Assembly: GCA_016927235.1 (NCBI GenBank)
Contig: JAFGNB010000343.1
Coordinates: forward strand, 1 to 36,923
Direction: 5' to 3'
Source: Chitinispirillaceae bacterium
Lineage (GTDB): Bacteria; Fibrobacterota; Chitinivibrionia; Chitinivibrionales; Chitinispirillaceae
DNA length: 36,923 nucleotides
A program made the translations under genes and the position numbers. Of the stretch, positions 1-8,638 are shown piece after piece (the stretch's first letter is position 1; each line of letters opens with the position of its first letter). The notes under the pieces were generated by a model that was not told the DNA's origin, did not search any database, and saw only the letters and a list, made by a program, of their open reading frames with translations.

Positions 1-981
1 TATATTGCCACTTACATCCCAGAAGCCCATATCTTCGGTATAGAATGTACCGAGGGGGTCCTTGGCGTTTTCAATAAAGTTGTTTTCGACTTTGATTTTT
101 CCGCCGACGCGGGGATTCATGCCGGACTTTGTGATGCCGTCAAAGTGATTGTTGTAGGAATGGGCCGTCGCATGGCGCAGGAGCGGTGTGCGGGATTCGA
201 TATTCCGGTACAGGTTATGGTGGAAGGTGACGGGGCCGTTGTTATCGTCGCTGTCGCCGGATCCGACCAGTCCGCCGCGTCCCGAATTCCGCAGGATGCT
301 GTAGGAAAGGGTCACGTATTTGGTGCCGTCCTTCATGTCAAACAGGGCGTCGTAGCCCTCGTCCTCGCCTCCGCCGGCTTCGAGGGTACAGTGGTCCACC
401 CAGACGTTGGAAACATCTTTTTCCATGCCTATGGCATCTCCGCCATTGGATTCGGGGGAGCCGGACTTTTTCACGTTGCGAATGGTCAGGTTCTGCAGAA
501 TGATATTTCGTGCACTCCTCAAGTGGATGCCCAGCTGGTCGAAAACGGCGCCGTTTCCCACGCCGATAATGGAAATATTGCTCACTTCCTTGATTTCAAT
601 TTGATCGTCAGTTGTATTGCAGCTTCCTCTTACCTTGGAGGTGTTGCCGTGGTTGATGGTTCCCTCAACCTGGATAATGACGGGTTCATCCTCCGAACCC
701 CGATTGCAAAGACCCTCGTGAATCTGGGTTCCGGTACTGGCGCGCACCACCTTGCCTCCGGCGCCTCCGGTCGTACCGCCGTTCTGGCTCGCATAGCCGT
801 CGGCCTGGGCGAACGCACCCGTTGCCAGGCCCGCAAGACATACCAACAGCACGGATCGGAGAAAAGACCGGGAGGGATTCGTTTCCCATCCTCGCAAGAT
901 CTTACATACATCGCCCCACGCCTCAACAGGGGTGCAAAGAATCGGCTTCTTTGCTTTCCAGTCTGCCATTGTAGTGCTCAT
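1..981 (-). CDS. Pectate lyase, polysaccharide lyase family 1 (C-terminus cut by window edge)
   Basis: The minus strand reads open from the ATG at 981 to the window edge (327 codons), so the C-terminus is missing. Three family-PL1 signatures appear in the right order: a block around DALFDMKDGTKYVTLS, the VWVDHC motif, and RTPLLR, which fits the RxPxxR segment carrying the catalytic arginine. PL1 enzymes are calcium-dependent parallel beta-helix lyases that cleave pectate by beta-elimination. An AGGGG ribosome site lies just upstream of the ATG. A hydrophobic export segment (FLRSVLLVCLAGLATGAFA) starts only about 39 residues into the protein, so the N-region is unusually long; an ATG at 969 is an alternative start that does not solve this. 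The product is most likely secreted. Substrate (pectate versus pectin) and any C-terminal sorting or binding domain cannot be seen. Confidence 0.88.
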   Translation of the reverse strand, partial: MSTTMADWKAKKPILCTPVEAWGDVCKILRGWETNPSRSFLRSVLLVCLAGLATGAFAQADGYASQNGGTTGGAGGKVVRASTGTQIHEGLCNRGSEDEPVIIQVEGTINHGNTSKVRGSCNTTDDQIEIKEVSNISIIGVGNGAVFDQLGIHLRSARNIILQNLTIRNVKKSGSPESNGGDAIGMEKDVSNVWVDHCTLEAGGGEDEGYDALFDMKDGTKYVTLSYSILRNSGRGGLVGSGDSDDNNGPVTFHHNLYRNIESRTPLLRHATAHSYNNHFDGITKSGMNPRVGGKIKVENNFIENAKDPLGTFYTEDMGFWDVSGNI

Positions 982-1573
982 TGTTATACCCCTATCGGTA
1001 AAAAGTTTGTCCCAATCCAACAACGACTATTCAATCGTTGCTCTTGAAAAACGATTTGTACATTAATTTTAATGAAAAATTTATGAAAATGCATAAGCCG
1101 GCACTTCTTTCGTTACTCCGATAATATAACCATACGGATCTGCCGCCGCCACCCGTAAGCCGGACCGCAGGTTCGAGCGAAACGGAACCTGTTGCAGCGC
1201 CGTCAGTGTTAAGCATGTTTGTTGGACGGCGCGTCATCGTCCGCATAGTTGCTTTGTCATTCCGCCCGAGTTGTATCCTGTCTTTAAGACACCTCCTACG
1301 TATCCGTTCCGTTAACTTATCAAAGCATATCAGTTACGATTGCCGCAAGCCGAAAAAAGGACACGGCCGTAAAGCCATTTTCGATGATCTGCACTGTGAA
1401 AAGCATAGTATCGATGTGCGTCACAACCCATATGAATATTTTTATGATATCTTGCCGAAAGTGGCGTCATACTCTGGAAGTCGCATTTCCGATTTAATCC
1501 CGACTCATTGGGAAAACGGAAACCGAGGGTATGGGTTAATAGAATTGATACTTAGGGTCTTCTCTATTCAGGT
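982..1573. other. Intergenic region upstream of the pectate lyase gene
   Basis: No convincing gene is seen here. It must hold the promoter and leader of the pectate lyase gene and the 3' end of the large mosaic gene, both on the minus strand. Two inverted repeats are visible: CAACGA/TCGTTG with an 8-base loop at 1021-1040, and CAGGTTC/GAACCTG with a 10-base loop at 1168-1191. Neither is followed by a T run on either strand, so neither is called a terminator. No confident -10/-35 pair was found. An open frame on the plus strand from 1206 runs into the antisense of the next gene and is not considered real. Confidence 0.5.
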
Positions 1574-4500
1574 TTATTTCTTCCCCGCAGTCGTTCGCGC
1601 GGCTTCGCTTACTATGGAATCTTTTTCCGCTTCTGTGATCAGACCCTGCAGAAGCAATGCTTCGCTCTCCTGCGCCACGCTACTGACGAATGCACCGTGG
1701 TTTTTCCAAGAGTCGACGGGATTGCAGAGTATGTCACCGTCGCAGTTTTCATCGATGATGTTGCCGGGGATTTCGGGGGCGGCGGGGTTGATGGAGGGAT
1801 CGGTGTCGTCGCAGTCCAGGTTGTTGGCAACGTACTGGAGGGGGCATTCATATACATCCTGGTACGCTGTCCGGCTTCCGTATCCGTCACCATCCATATC
1901 AGCATACCAGCGGGTAACGGGAGAAAGTGTACACGTATGGTTCATCGATTCACCCGCCTGAATGGTCAGAGAAGGGGAATGATATGGTGCGTACTTCGGC
2001 GCTGCTACTGTCACCGTGATATCCTCACCCGCCTTCAAGTTGATAAAAGTGTATACGCCGTCGTTGCCGGTAAACACTGCAGTTTTATCCGGCACAGAAA
2101 CAGCCGCATAGGCAACGGGCTCACCGGTTTCACGATCGATAACAGTACCGTGTAACGCTCCACACGGTTCCGATGGATTAAAATGGACTGTTTCATTCGT
2201 ATGAATAATCGAAGCCGTTTCGATCCGACCGGGAACAAATTCCCCATGGAATTCCTGCTCCTCGACAATGGTGCCGTCGAAACAGCGACGCTGCATGACA
2301 AGCGTATACGGCCCTTCTCCGGTACCCATACATGTAAGGGTATATGAGCCGTTAAGAGCATAGGGAATAGACACTGTTACGGGATGTGTATTTTGTCCTG
2401 AATACACCGCACCGGGAATCTGGTTGACATATCGGTATTCGAACCCACCCTCATCAAGAGCAGTCGCCTGTGTACCGATTTTTCTTCCCAGAGGATCGGT
2501 TACCAGAAGTTCGCCGGGAGAAAACAACGACATATCCAGTGAGTAGAAGCTGAAACTCCGTGTCCTTTGCGTCAGGGCAAACAAGTAGTCCAGCTCAATA
2601 TCCGGAACAAATCCCGTATAATCACATCCGGCATATTCTCTGCCAGAAATTCTTGCAAGGGTGCCGTAGGTGTCCACGGACCCACGTCCTTCCATTATTT
2701 CGGTCAGTTTGCCAACGTATGCGGTCAGATCGTTTCGCCGGGACAGTGTATAAGTAGGACCAAAATAAGAGGCAAAATATTCGTAAATACTGGTCATCAT
2801 TCCGGAATTTTCCTTGATAAGCGCATCCGCGATAAATATTCCCGAGTACACTTTCATCGAAAGTAATCTGCTGATCCGCTGAATCTGATTTTCGGTAGGG
2901 ATAGGCGCACATGCAAATTCATCGATCGCGGGAAGCATTACGGGTTTGTCCCACCATGTTTTTTCAAGTGTCGATGCCAGAACGGATGCCTGCTGCAGCC
3001 GTTCATGTGCAAGTTTTTGATCAATTAAACCCGTATAAGCACGCGCAAAGAAATATGCCGCAGAAGGAATGGGAAGGGATACTTTTGAAACAGCAAGCCC
3101 GATCGTTCTGATATCCAGAATATAACCATATCCGTGTTCCATAATCTGGTTTTCCAACTGCTCCGACAAGGTTGCGTTCCAGCTTGTTTGGGATTGAGGA
3201 AACACCTCTTCTTTCACTTCTTCAAACGCATCTTTCAGGCCCGGATCAATACAGACGGATGAAGCACACCGTGAATCACCAAACAGACAATAATCCATTT
3301 CCAACAGCATCTCCATCCCGTGCTTGAATAGAAGTTCGGTATACGTAGCGGCAAGTAAATAATCTTCTGCAATATTGCAGGCAAATTGACCAACTTTCGC
3401 AATAAGCAATATTTTATTTATAGATGACAGGAATGAATTCGCTAATTCGGACTCCGATTTTGGAAGGTTGGGGAGGTTTATGTAATTTTCTCGGATAAAT
3501 TGTTCCCATTGCTTCAGCCCATCCCAATCGATATGCAGCCTTCCCAGTGTTTCAGTCAAGGTCTGTAAATTTGTTGGCGTGGCAAGGGCATCGTGAACTG
3601 TGAGAATATGGTTATACGCACGTGGGTACCACCCTTTTTCCGCCAACGGTGCAATGGTTGTATAGAAGGATTCAATGAGTCGCGTATATCGTCCGGCAAG
3701 CTCCGCCGGGGTGATAAGTTCCTGTAGCACCAGTGCATACAAAACATTCTTATAAATTTCCTTCCGCGCTTCCGGGTCTTTCAGGCCGGCGGGATGCGAA
3801 TAGCTGTATAACCCAAAGTACACCATGTACCCGACATCATTATAGTCAACAAGACGGGTAATATAATTCTGGTCACTGAGTACAAATTCGGAGGGAAAAT
3901 GCAAAGGTCCCGGCCAGGCCGCGCCAAATGCCGTATGCGTACCTCCATCGATTCTGCCCAGTCCACCGAGATACGTAATATCCGGCGTTATATCGTTGGT
4001 TGGCCGTGTAAGACTGATTGGAGAAAAATCGGCATCAAGCACAGCAAGAGGATCAGTGCCATCGCCGACAGATTGCAGAAACAATTTCCGGTATAATGCG
4101 GCATTTCTCGCTGAAGCGAGAATCCGTTTCATGAGCGGCTCATTATTTTCAACCGGTTCACCGAGAGAGTTTTTAATGTACATTGAAACCGGATTATATC
4201 CCGGGTCTATTGATTGATCCATGATCGGATAAACCCAGGATTCCAGTTCCGACTCCGTCGGTTTCATCGGTGCACTCACCCAAACTTCGTACGTTATCCC
4301 ATCTACCGTGACTCTTTGCCAGACAAACTCCTGATTTAATTGAGATATGGTAAAAAATCCATCCGACTGGTCCTGTTCGAGGCTTCCATCTACTTTTTTT
4401 GCCACAACTCTCATCAGGCATCGGTCGGATTCACCTTTGCTGACAAGAAATGTTGTGAACGTGTCCGCGGGCGCAACGACAGTTTTACAGTTGTCCCAGC

Positions 4501-7500
4501 TTTCTCCACCGTTTCTTGTCAGGTACAGGTGGACGGTATCGGGCGTGAAATCATCCAGAGTCCAGCAGACGGTATCGAGGGTACCGATATGCAGAACTTC
4601 ACCGCCGTTTGGTTTTGTGATACGTATTGGCTGCGGCCGGTATGCAATATGCAAAGGCTCCCTGGAATCGTCCTGGCTTGAGCCGCTTGCCGCGGTCGCA
4701 TATATCCGTATTTTTCCCAGATCACTTGCTGGTGGATCAACGTGGAAAAGGTAACAGAATGTATCCGTACCACAGGGAATGAACTCCTCAAGCGGTGCAT
4801 TTACCAGCGGCAGGTACGTAGCGCCGTCATCGCGGGAGAGTTCCATGGAAATCACGGCGGCATAATCTCCAAGTAAGGTAAAGCGGACAGTATTCATTTC
4901 GTTGATATACAGTGTATCTCCCGCAGTCGGGACGACGAGATTGACGAGAGGATACTGCGGGGCGGTAATGGTGAAATAGTCATCGGAACGGTCTATCGCA
5001 ATATTGCCGGCTTTCTTGCCGATCGCCAGAATCAGGCAGGAATCAGAAGACGGTGGTTGAGGAATCCAGGGATAGCGGTAGCGGTCTTGTCCATCTTCTG
5101 AATCATGTATAAAAGCACTGAGCGGTGCCTCAACGATTTCAAATGTCCCCCACCGCGGGCCGTAATTGATATTCAGGATTACGGTGTCGGGAAGGTCTTC
5201 CGAAAGGAATCGAAAATCGATAGTATCCTCTATACCTATTGTCCATTTTTCATAACCGTTTGGTCCGAGTACCAGTGGGATAATATCGATATCATCCCTG
5301 ATTGAGAATGTATAATCCGAAACATCTTCAGCGACTTCATCGTGGATTGTCATACCGATCAGTTTTATTTTACAACCGTCACTTTCCGGTCCGGTTACCG
5401 TCCATATAAAGCCGCGATACGGTCTCTCTCCTCCTTCACCGCCAATAACCATGTTCTGTGCGGCGTCTTTATGAAGAGAAATAAAAGTATTTCCCAGATC
5501 TCGCGACAAGAGAACTTCACCGCTGTCAAATACTCCGTTTTGAAATTTAAAAAGAACGGTGTCTTGTTCTCCTATTGTCCAGATTTCGCCGTCATTAGGA
5601 GAAAGGACGGTAACAACTGGATGCAAACTATCCGCTATCCGAAATACGGGACTGTAGGCTTCGATATACGACAAAGGTTGATTTTGACGTAACATAGGTG
5701 AGCTTAATCCAATACGAATGATGCATTCCGACGAGACCGGACCGGTAACCGTCCATGGATATATACATGGCAGTGTATCATATTTGTCTCCCCATCCGAT
5801 AAATTCCCATGTTATTCCACTGTCGCGGGAAAGGCACATGGCTATGCTGTCAATCGTATCGGGAACATTATGGCGCCAGACTATTCTAAATTGTTGACCG
5901 ATATTCATACTATCACCGGCCGCGGGGGAACTAATCTCAATCTCATAGTAACTTTCACATGCATCCCCAATCCCGTCACCGTCGCTGTCGGTTTGATCTG
6001 GATTTGCAACCGTTGGGCAATTATCCTGTGCATCTAGTACGCCATCGCCATCTGTATCAAGGGGTACGCCAGAAACAATATTAAAAAATGAACTGGTATC
6101 TGCAAAAGGTAAACGTCGACCCTGCTCACGCAACGAAGGTGACGACAACCCAATACGGATATAAGTCCTTGAAGCTTCAGGGCCTGTAACAAGCCAAGAA
6201 TATGGAGATTCTAATTGAGTAACATTTACAATATTCTCCCAATAAGGCCATATATCACGGGAAACATCAATACCGATACTGTCGACATCAGGGACATTAT
6301 GTTCCCAGGAAATTTCAATTTGTTCTCCGATAACCAGATTCCCACCAGCCGTTGGGGATGTTACTTCTAAAAAATAATCATGATCACACACATCTCCGAT
6401 CCCGTCCCCATCACTATCTTCCTGTTCTGGATTTGAAATAGTCCAGCAATTATCCACGTGATCTGGAACGCCATCGCCATCACCGTCAGTATCTCCTGAA
6501 ATAATAAATATGGAGCTTATTCCTTGATAATAAGACTGCTGCGGATTTGGTGGTACCACAGGGAAAATATCTATACGAATAATACATCTCGAAGCTGCGG
6601 GGCCTGTAACAAGCCAATTTAAGGGTGACGGCGTTCTAAGGCCAATGTAAATAAACTCCCATGATTCGCCATTATCACGTGAAATATGAATAAGCATTGT
6701 ATCGTAGGCAGAACCGTCATTTGTCCAGGAAATATTATATTCTTCGCCAATAATCAGATTATCTCTTGAAGTCGGAGACGTGACTTCGAAATTAAGGGCT
6801 TCTTCACAAGCATCCCCAACCCCGTCACCATCACTATCTGTTTGATCTGAATTTGGAACCGTTGGACAATTATCGCCAAAATCCGGAATTCCATCACCGT
6901 CCGTATCTAATTCTTCCCCGCAATTAGAACTGAATCTGGTTTGTTCGTCAATATTGAGATTGGCTGCAGTCCAATTTTCAGTTGCCCAGTCAGGATCATC
7001 AACGTTTATGCAGCGAAGATTTGGATTTCCTATTGCTTGAAACATGCTGGGATCCGTCTCGGTAATATTTGTATTTCTAAGGTCAAGACTGTAGAGCGCG
7101 TTTCCACTGCATGCAAGTCTCGTCAAAGATGTATTGGAGCTCAAATCCAACGTCGTTATTCGATTATCAAAACAGAGCAACTCTCTTAATGCAGTATTAT
7201 TTCGGAGGTCTAATTCAGTTAAATGGTTATTCCCAATATGTAATTCCTCCAACGCGACATTACTGCTTAAATCCACACTGCTTAAATTATTTTTATAACA
7301 GTTCAAGACAACCAATTGAGGATTGTTGGTGACATCCAGAGTAGTAAGCCCTAAATCTTCACAATATAAGGTCTGAAGATTAATCTGTCGGTGTACATCT
7401 ATACTTCCAATTAAGTTTTCGCTGCACGACACATATTCTAATAAATCGTTTGCGGATATATCCAGTTCACTTATAGCATTACTATTACACCCCAGAGTAA

Positions 7501-7981
7501 CTAAAAGCGGATTATTTGATACATCTAATTCGGCGATCTCATTGTGGGAACATAACAAAGAAACCAGCTCCGTTTTTGTTGTAACATCAAGACTAGTCAA
7601 TTTATTCCAGCCGCAATTCAAATACCATAATAAATTGCCGTCACCCAATTTTAACGTCTCGATAAAGTTCTGGGGACAATACAAATGAGTAAGATTTCTA
7701 TTCTCGCTTACATCGAGATGCGTTATATTATTGGACCAACAGGATAGAAGATAGATGTTGGTAAAAGCCTCTATTCCGGTCAAGTCTGAAATTGAAAGGT
7801 TGTCTACTTGAATCCAATCTTGATAGGATTGTGCTTCATCAAAACTGATCTCGCCGTCACCATCGGTGTTGATAGCAGTGTTGCCGATAAGATAGTGCTT
7901 GAAGTTCTCATCAGGGATGTATACATATTGAGAATAAACGGTTAAACTCAGACTCAGTAAAACAATAAATGTTTTTTTCAC
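1574..7981 (-). CDS. Giant mosaic surface protein: LRR, TSP3 repeats, Ig-like domains, MopE-like motif
   Basis: This 2135-residue protein starts at GTG 7981, with GGAAGGAG eight bases upstream. Residues 1-17 are a signal peptide. Residues 38-49 form an EF-hand-like DxDGDGE loop. About 60-330 are Bacteroidota-style leucine-rich repeats (LDVSxN, LxLxCxxN). Thrombospondin type 3 calcium repeats (DTDGDG, DNCPT, DSDGDGxGD) lie near 359-393, 497-532 and 642-676. Seven Ig-like sandwiches resembling the Kre9/KNH family (SRDxGxxW, VTGPxxS, CxIRI) span about 397-1213. Residues 1215-1800 are mostly helical and unassigned. A carboxypeptidase-regulatory-like domain sits at about 1942-2020, and a MopE-like metal motif (DMDGDGYG, LDCDDTDP, DENCDGD) at 2025-2083. 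No catalytic site was recognised, so a calcium-stabilised adhesin or surface scaffold is an inference. It lacks the C-terminal tail seen on the neighbouring enzymes. Confidence 0.9.
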   Translation of the reverse strand: MKKTFIVLLSLSLTVYSQYVYIPDENFKHYLIGNTAINTDGDGEISFDEAQSYQDWIQVDNLSISDLTGIEAFTNIYLLSCWSNNITHLDVSENRNLTHLYCPQNFIETLKLGDGNLLWYLNCGWNKLTSLDVTTKTELVSLLCSHNEIAELDVSNNPLLVTLGCNSNAISELDISANDLLEYVSCSENLIGSIDVHRQINLQTLYCEDLGLTTLDVTNNPQLVVLNCYKNNLSSVDLSSNVALEELHIGNNHLTELDLRNNTALRELLCFDNRITTLDLSSNTSLTRLACSGNALYSLDLRNTNITETDPSMFQAIGNPNLRCINVDDPDWATENWTAANLNIDEQTRFSSNCGEELDTDGDGIPDFGDNCPTVPNSDQTDSDGDGVGDACEEALNFEVTSPTSRDNLIIGEEYNISWTNDGSAYDTMLIHISRDNGESWEFIYIGLRTPSPLNWLVTGPAASRCIIRIDIFPVVPPNPQQSYYQGISSIFIISGDTDGDGDGVPDHVDNCWTISNPEQEDSDGDGIGDVCDHDYFLEVTSPTAGGNLVIGEQIEISWEHNVPDVDSIGIDVSRDIWPYWENIVNVTQLESPYSWLVTGPEASRTYIRIGLSSPSLREQGRRLPFADTSSFFNIVSGVPLDTDGDGVLDAQDNCPTVANPDQTDSDGDGIGDACESYYEIEISSPAAGDSMNIGQQFRIVWRHNVPDTIDSIAMCLSRDSGITWEFIGWGDKYDTLPCIYPWTVTGPVSSECIIRIGLSSPMLRQNQPLSYIEAYSPVFRIADSLHPVVTVLSPNDGEIWTIGEQDTVLFKFQNGVFDSGEVLLSRDLGNTFISLHKDAAQNMVIGGEGGERPYRGFIWTVTGPESDGCKIKLIGMTIHDEVAEDVSDYTFSIRDDIDIIPLVLGPNGYEKWTIGIEDTIDFRFLSEDLPDTVILNINYGPRWGTFEIVEAPLSAFIHDSEDGQDRYRYPWIPQPPSSDSCLILAIGKKAGNIAIDRSDDYFTITAPQYPLVNLVVPTAGDTLYINEMNTVRFTLLGDYAAVISMELSRDDGATYLPLVNAPLEEFIPCGTDTFCYLFHVDPPASDLGKIRIYATAASGSSQDDSREPLHIAYRPQPIRITKPNGGEVLHIGTLDTVCWTLDDFTPDTVHLYLTRNGGESWDNCKTVVAPADTFTTFLVSKGESDRCLMRVVAKKVDGSLEQDQSDGFFTISQLNQEFVWQRVTVDGITYEVWVSAPMKPTESELESWVYPIMDQSIDPGYNPVSMYIKNSLGEPVENNEPLMKRILASARNAALYRKLFLQSVGDGTDPLAVLDADFSPISLTRPTNDITPDITYLGGLGRIDGGTHTAFGAAWPGPLHFPSEFVLSDQNYITRLVDYNDVGYMVYFGLYSYSHPAGLKDPEARKEIYKNVLYALVLQELITPAELAGRYTRLIESFYTTIAPLAEKGWYPRAYNHILTVHDALATPTNLQTLTETLGRLHIDWDGLKQWEQFIRENYINLPNLPKSESELANSFLSSINKILLIAKVGQFACNIAEDYLLAATYTELLFKHGMEMLLEMDYCLFGDSRCASSVCIDPGLKDAFEEVKEEVFPQSQTSWNATLSEQLENQIMEHGYGYILDIRTIGLAVSKVSLPIPSAAYFFARAYTGLIDQKLAHERLQQASVLASTLEKTWWDKPVMLPAIDEFACAPIPTENQIQRISRLLSMKVYSGIFIADALIKENSGMMTSIYEYFASYFGPTYTLSRRNDLTAYVGKLTEIMEGRGSVDTYGTLARISGREYAGCDYTGFVPDIELDYLFALTQRTRSFSFYSLDMSLFSPGELLVTDPLGRKIGTQATALDEGGFEYRYVNQIPGAVYSGQNTHPVTVSIPYALNGSYTLTCMGTGEGPYTLVMQRRCFDGTIVEEQEFHGEFVPGRIETASIIHTNETVHFNPSEPCGALHGTVIDRETGEPVAYAAVSVPDKTAVFTGNDGVYTFINLKAGEDITVTVAAPKYAPYHSPSLTIQAGESMNHTCTLSPVTRWYADMDGDGYGSRTAYQDVYECPLQYVANNLDCDDTDPSINPAAPEIPGNIIDENCDGDILCNPVDSWKNHGAFVSSVAQESEALLLQGLITEAEKDSIVSEAARTTAGKK

Positions 7982-8638
7982 CTTTTTGTTCTCCTTCCAT
8001 CAATACTTCCGTCAGATATCCATTAAAAATAGTGTATTAATCCAACTTATATGGTTTATAAGAAAATTCCTAAAAGCTGACTGGTTTGAGTAAACGGACA
8101 ATAGAGATAAATATGCGCATAAATACGCATAAATTAGAGTAATTTCAATGATGATGGTGAATATAAAAAATATTCACAAAGAGGTCGGCAATTGTTAATA
8201 TAAATAATATTGGATTATATGAGCAAATTATTTTTCAGATTAAACAGATAAAATTGATGGGGCCTCAAGAAGCTGCCATTGCTCATCGATACAGCTCTAT
8301 GAGAGATGGTTTTGGATATTTAAAGCCATAACCAAAGAGGTTTATATGGCGCCCTCTTCCTGATCCCGGATATAATTCCGTATATTCAACTCGTTGTATC
8401 CTAAGGTATTCAAGTGCGCAGTATAAATGCAATTCGCCTTGATCACAGAGCACAAATAGGGTATTTATTCAAGGATCCGGCAAGCACAAAATGAAGGGCA
8501 GCCCAACGCCGCAGCAGAAAGATTTATTGATAATTCGGTGTAAATAAAAAAACGCCAGAGCACAATTTAATCCCTAAATTAGATAATAACGTATAATAGA
8601 TTAGTCGATTTTCATTACCTGTTTTTAGAGGAGAAATA
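7982..8638. other. AT-rich divergent intergenic region
   Basis: This gap of about 660 bases separates the mosaic gene (minus) from the fibro-slime gene (plus), so it should carry promoters in both directions. It is clearly richer in A and T than the fibro-slime gene that follows. A TATAAT hexamer at 8592-8597, about 40 bases before the plus-strand ATG, is a possible -10 element, but no good -35 box stands at the right distance. A perfect inverted repeat lies at 8157-8177, and a weaker stem (GCCATAACC with GGTTTATATGGC) at 8324-8350. Short open frames near 8170-8330 and 8460-8540 have no ribosome site and match no family I recognise. Confidence 0.5.
8157..8177. repeat. Perfect 8-bp inverted repeat, candidate operator or hairpin
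   Basis: GTGAATAT and ATATTCAC flank five A residues, giving a perfect 21-base inverted repeat in the divergent intergenic region. It lies about 175 bases upstream of the mosaic gene start and about 460 bases upstream of the fibro-slime start. It could be a dimeric regulator site. No T run follows, so it is not a standard terminator. In AT-rich DNA a repeat of this size can also arise by chance. Confidence 0.3.

Noticed and set aside
145-1047. 300-residue open frame on the plus strand
   Set aside because: It is antisense to the pectate lyase gene, whose motifs are clear, and it has no family features.
1168-1191. Inverted repeat containing GGTTCGAG, resembling a tRNA T-arm
   Set aside because: No acceptor stem, D-arm or anticodon arm can be built around it, and the loop is too long for a T-loop.
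1206-1961. 251-residue open frame on the plus strand
   Set aside because: Its second half is antisense to the C-terminal end of the mosaic gene, there is no ribosome site, and composition is low-complexity Ser/Arg. The first half lies in a gap but shows no domain.
5940-6910. DxDGDG repeats read as dockerin modules of a cellulosome
   Set aside because: The repeats carry the DNCPxxxNxDQxDSDGDG spacing of thrombospondin type 3 repeats, not the paired dockerin F-hand pattern, and no cohesin is present.
8170-8540. Short open frames in the divergent gap, possible relics of a mobile element
   Set aside because: No transposase motif, no terminal repeats and no ribosome sites were seen; likely chance frames in AT-rich DNA.
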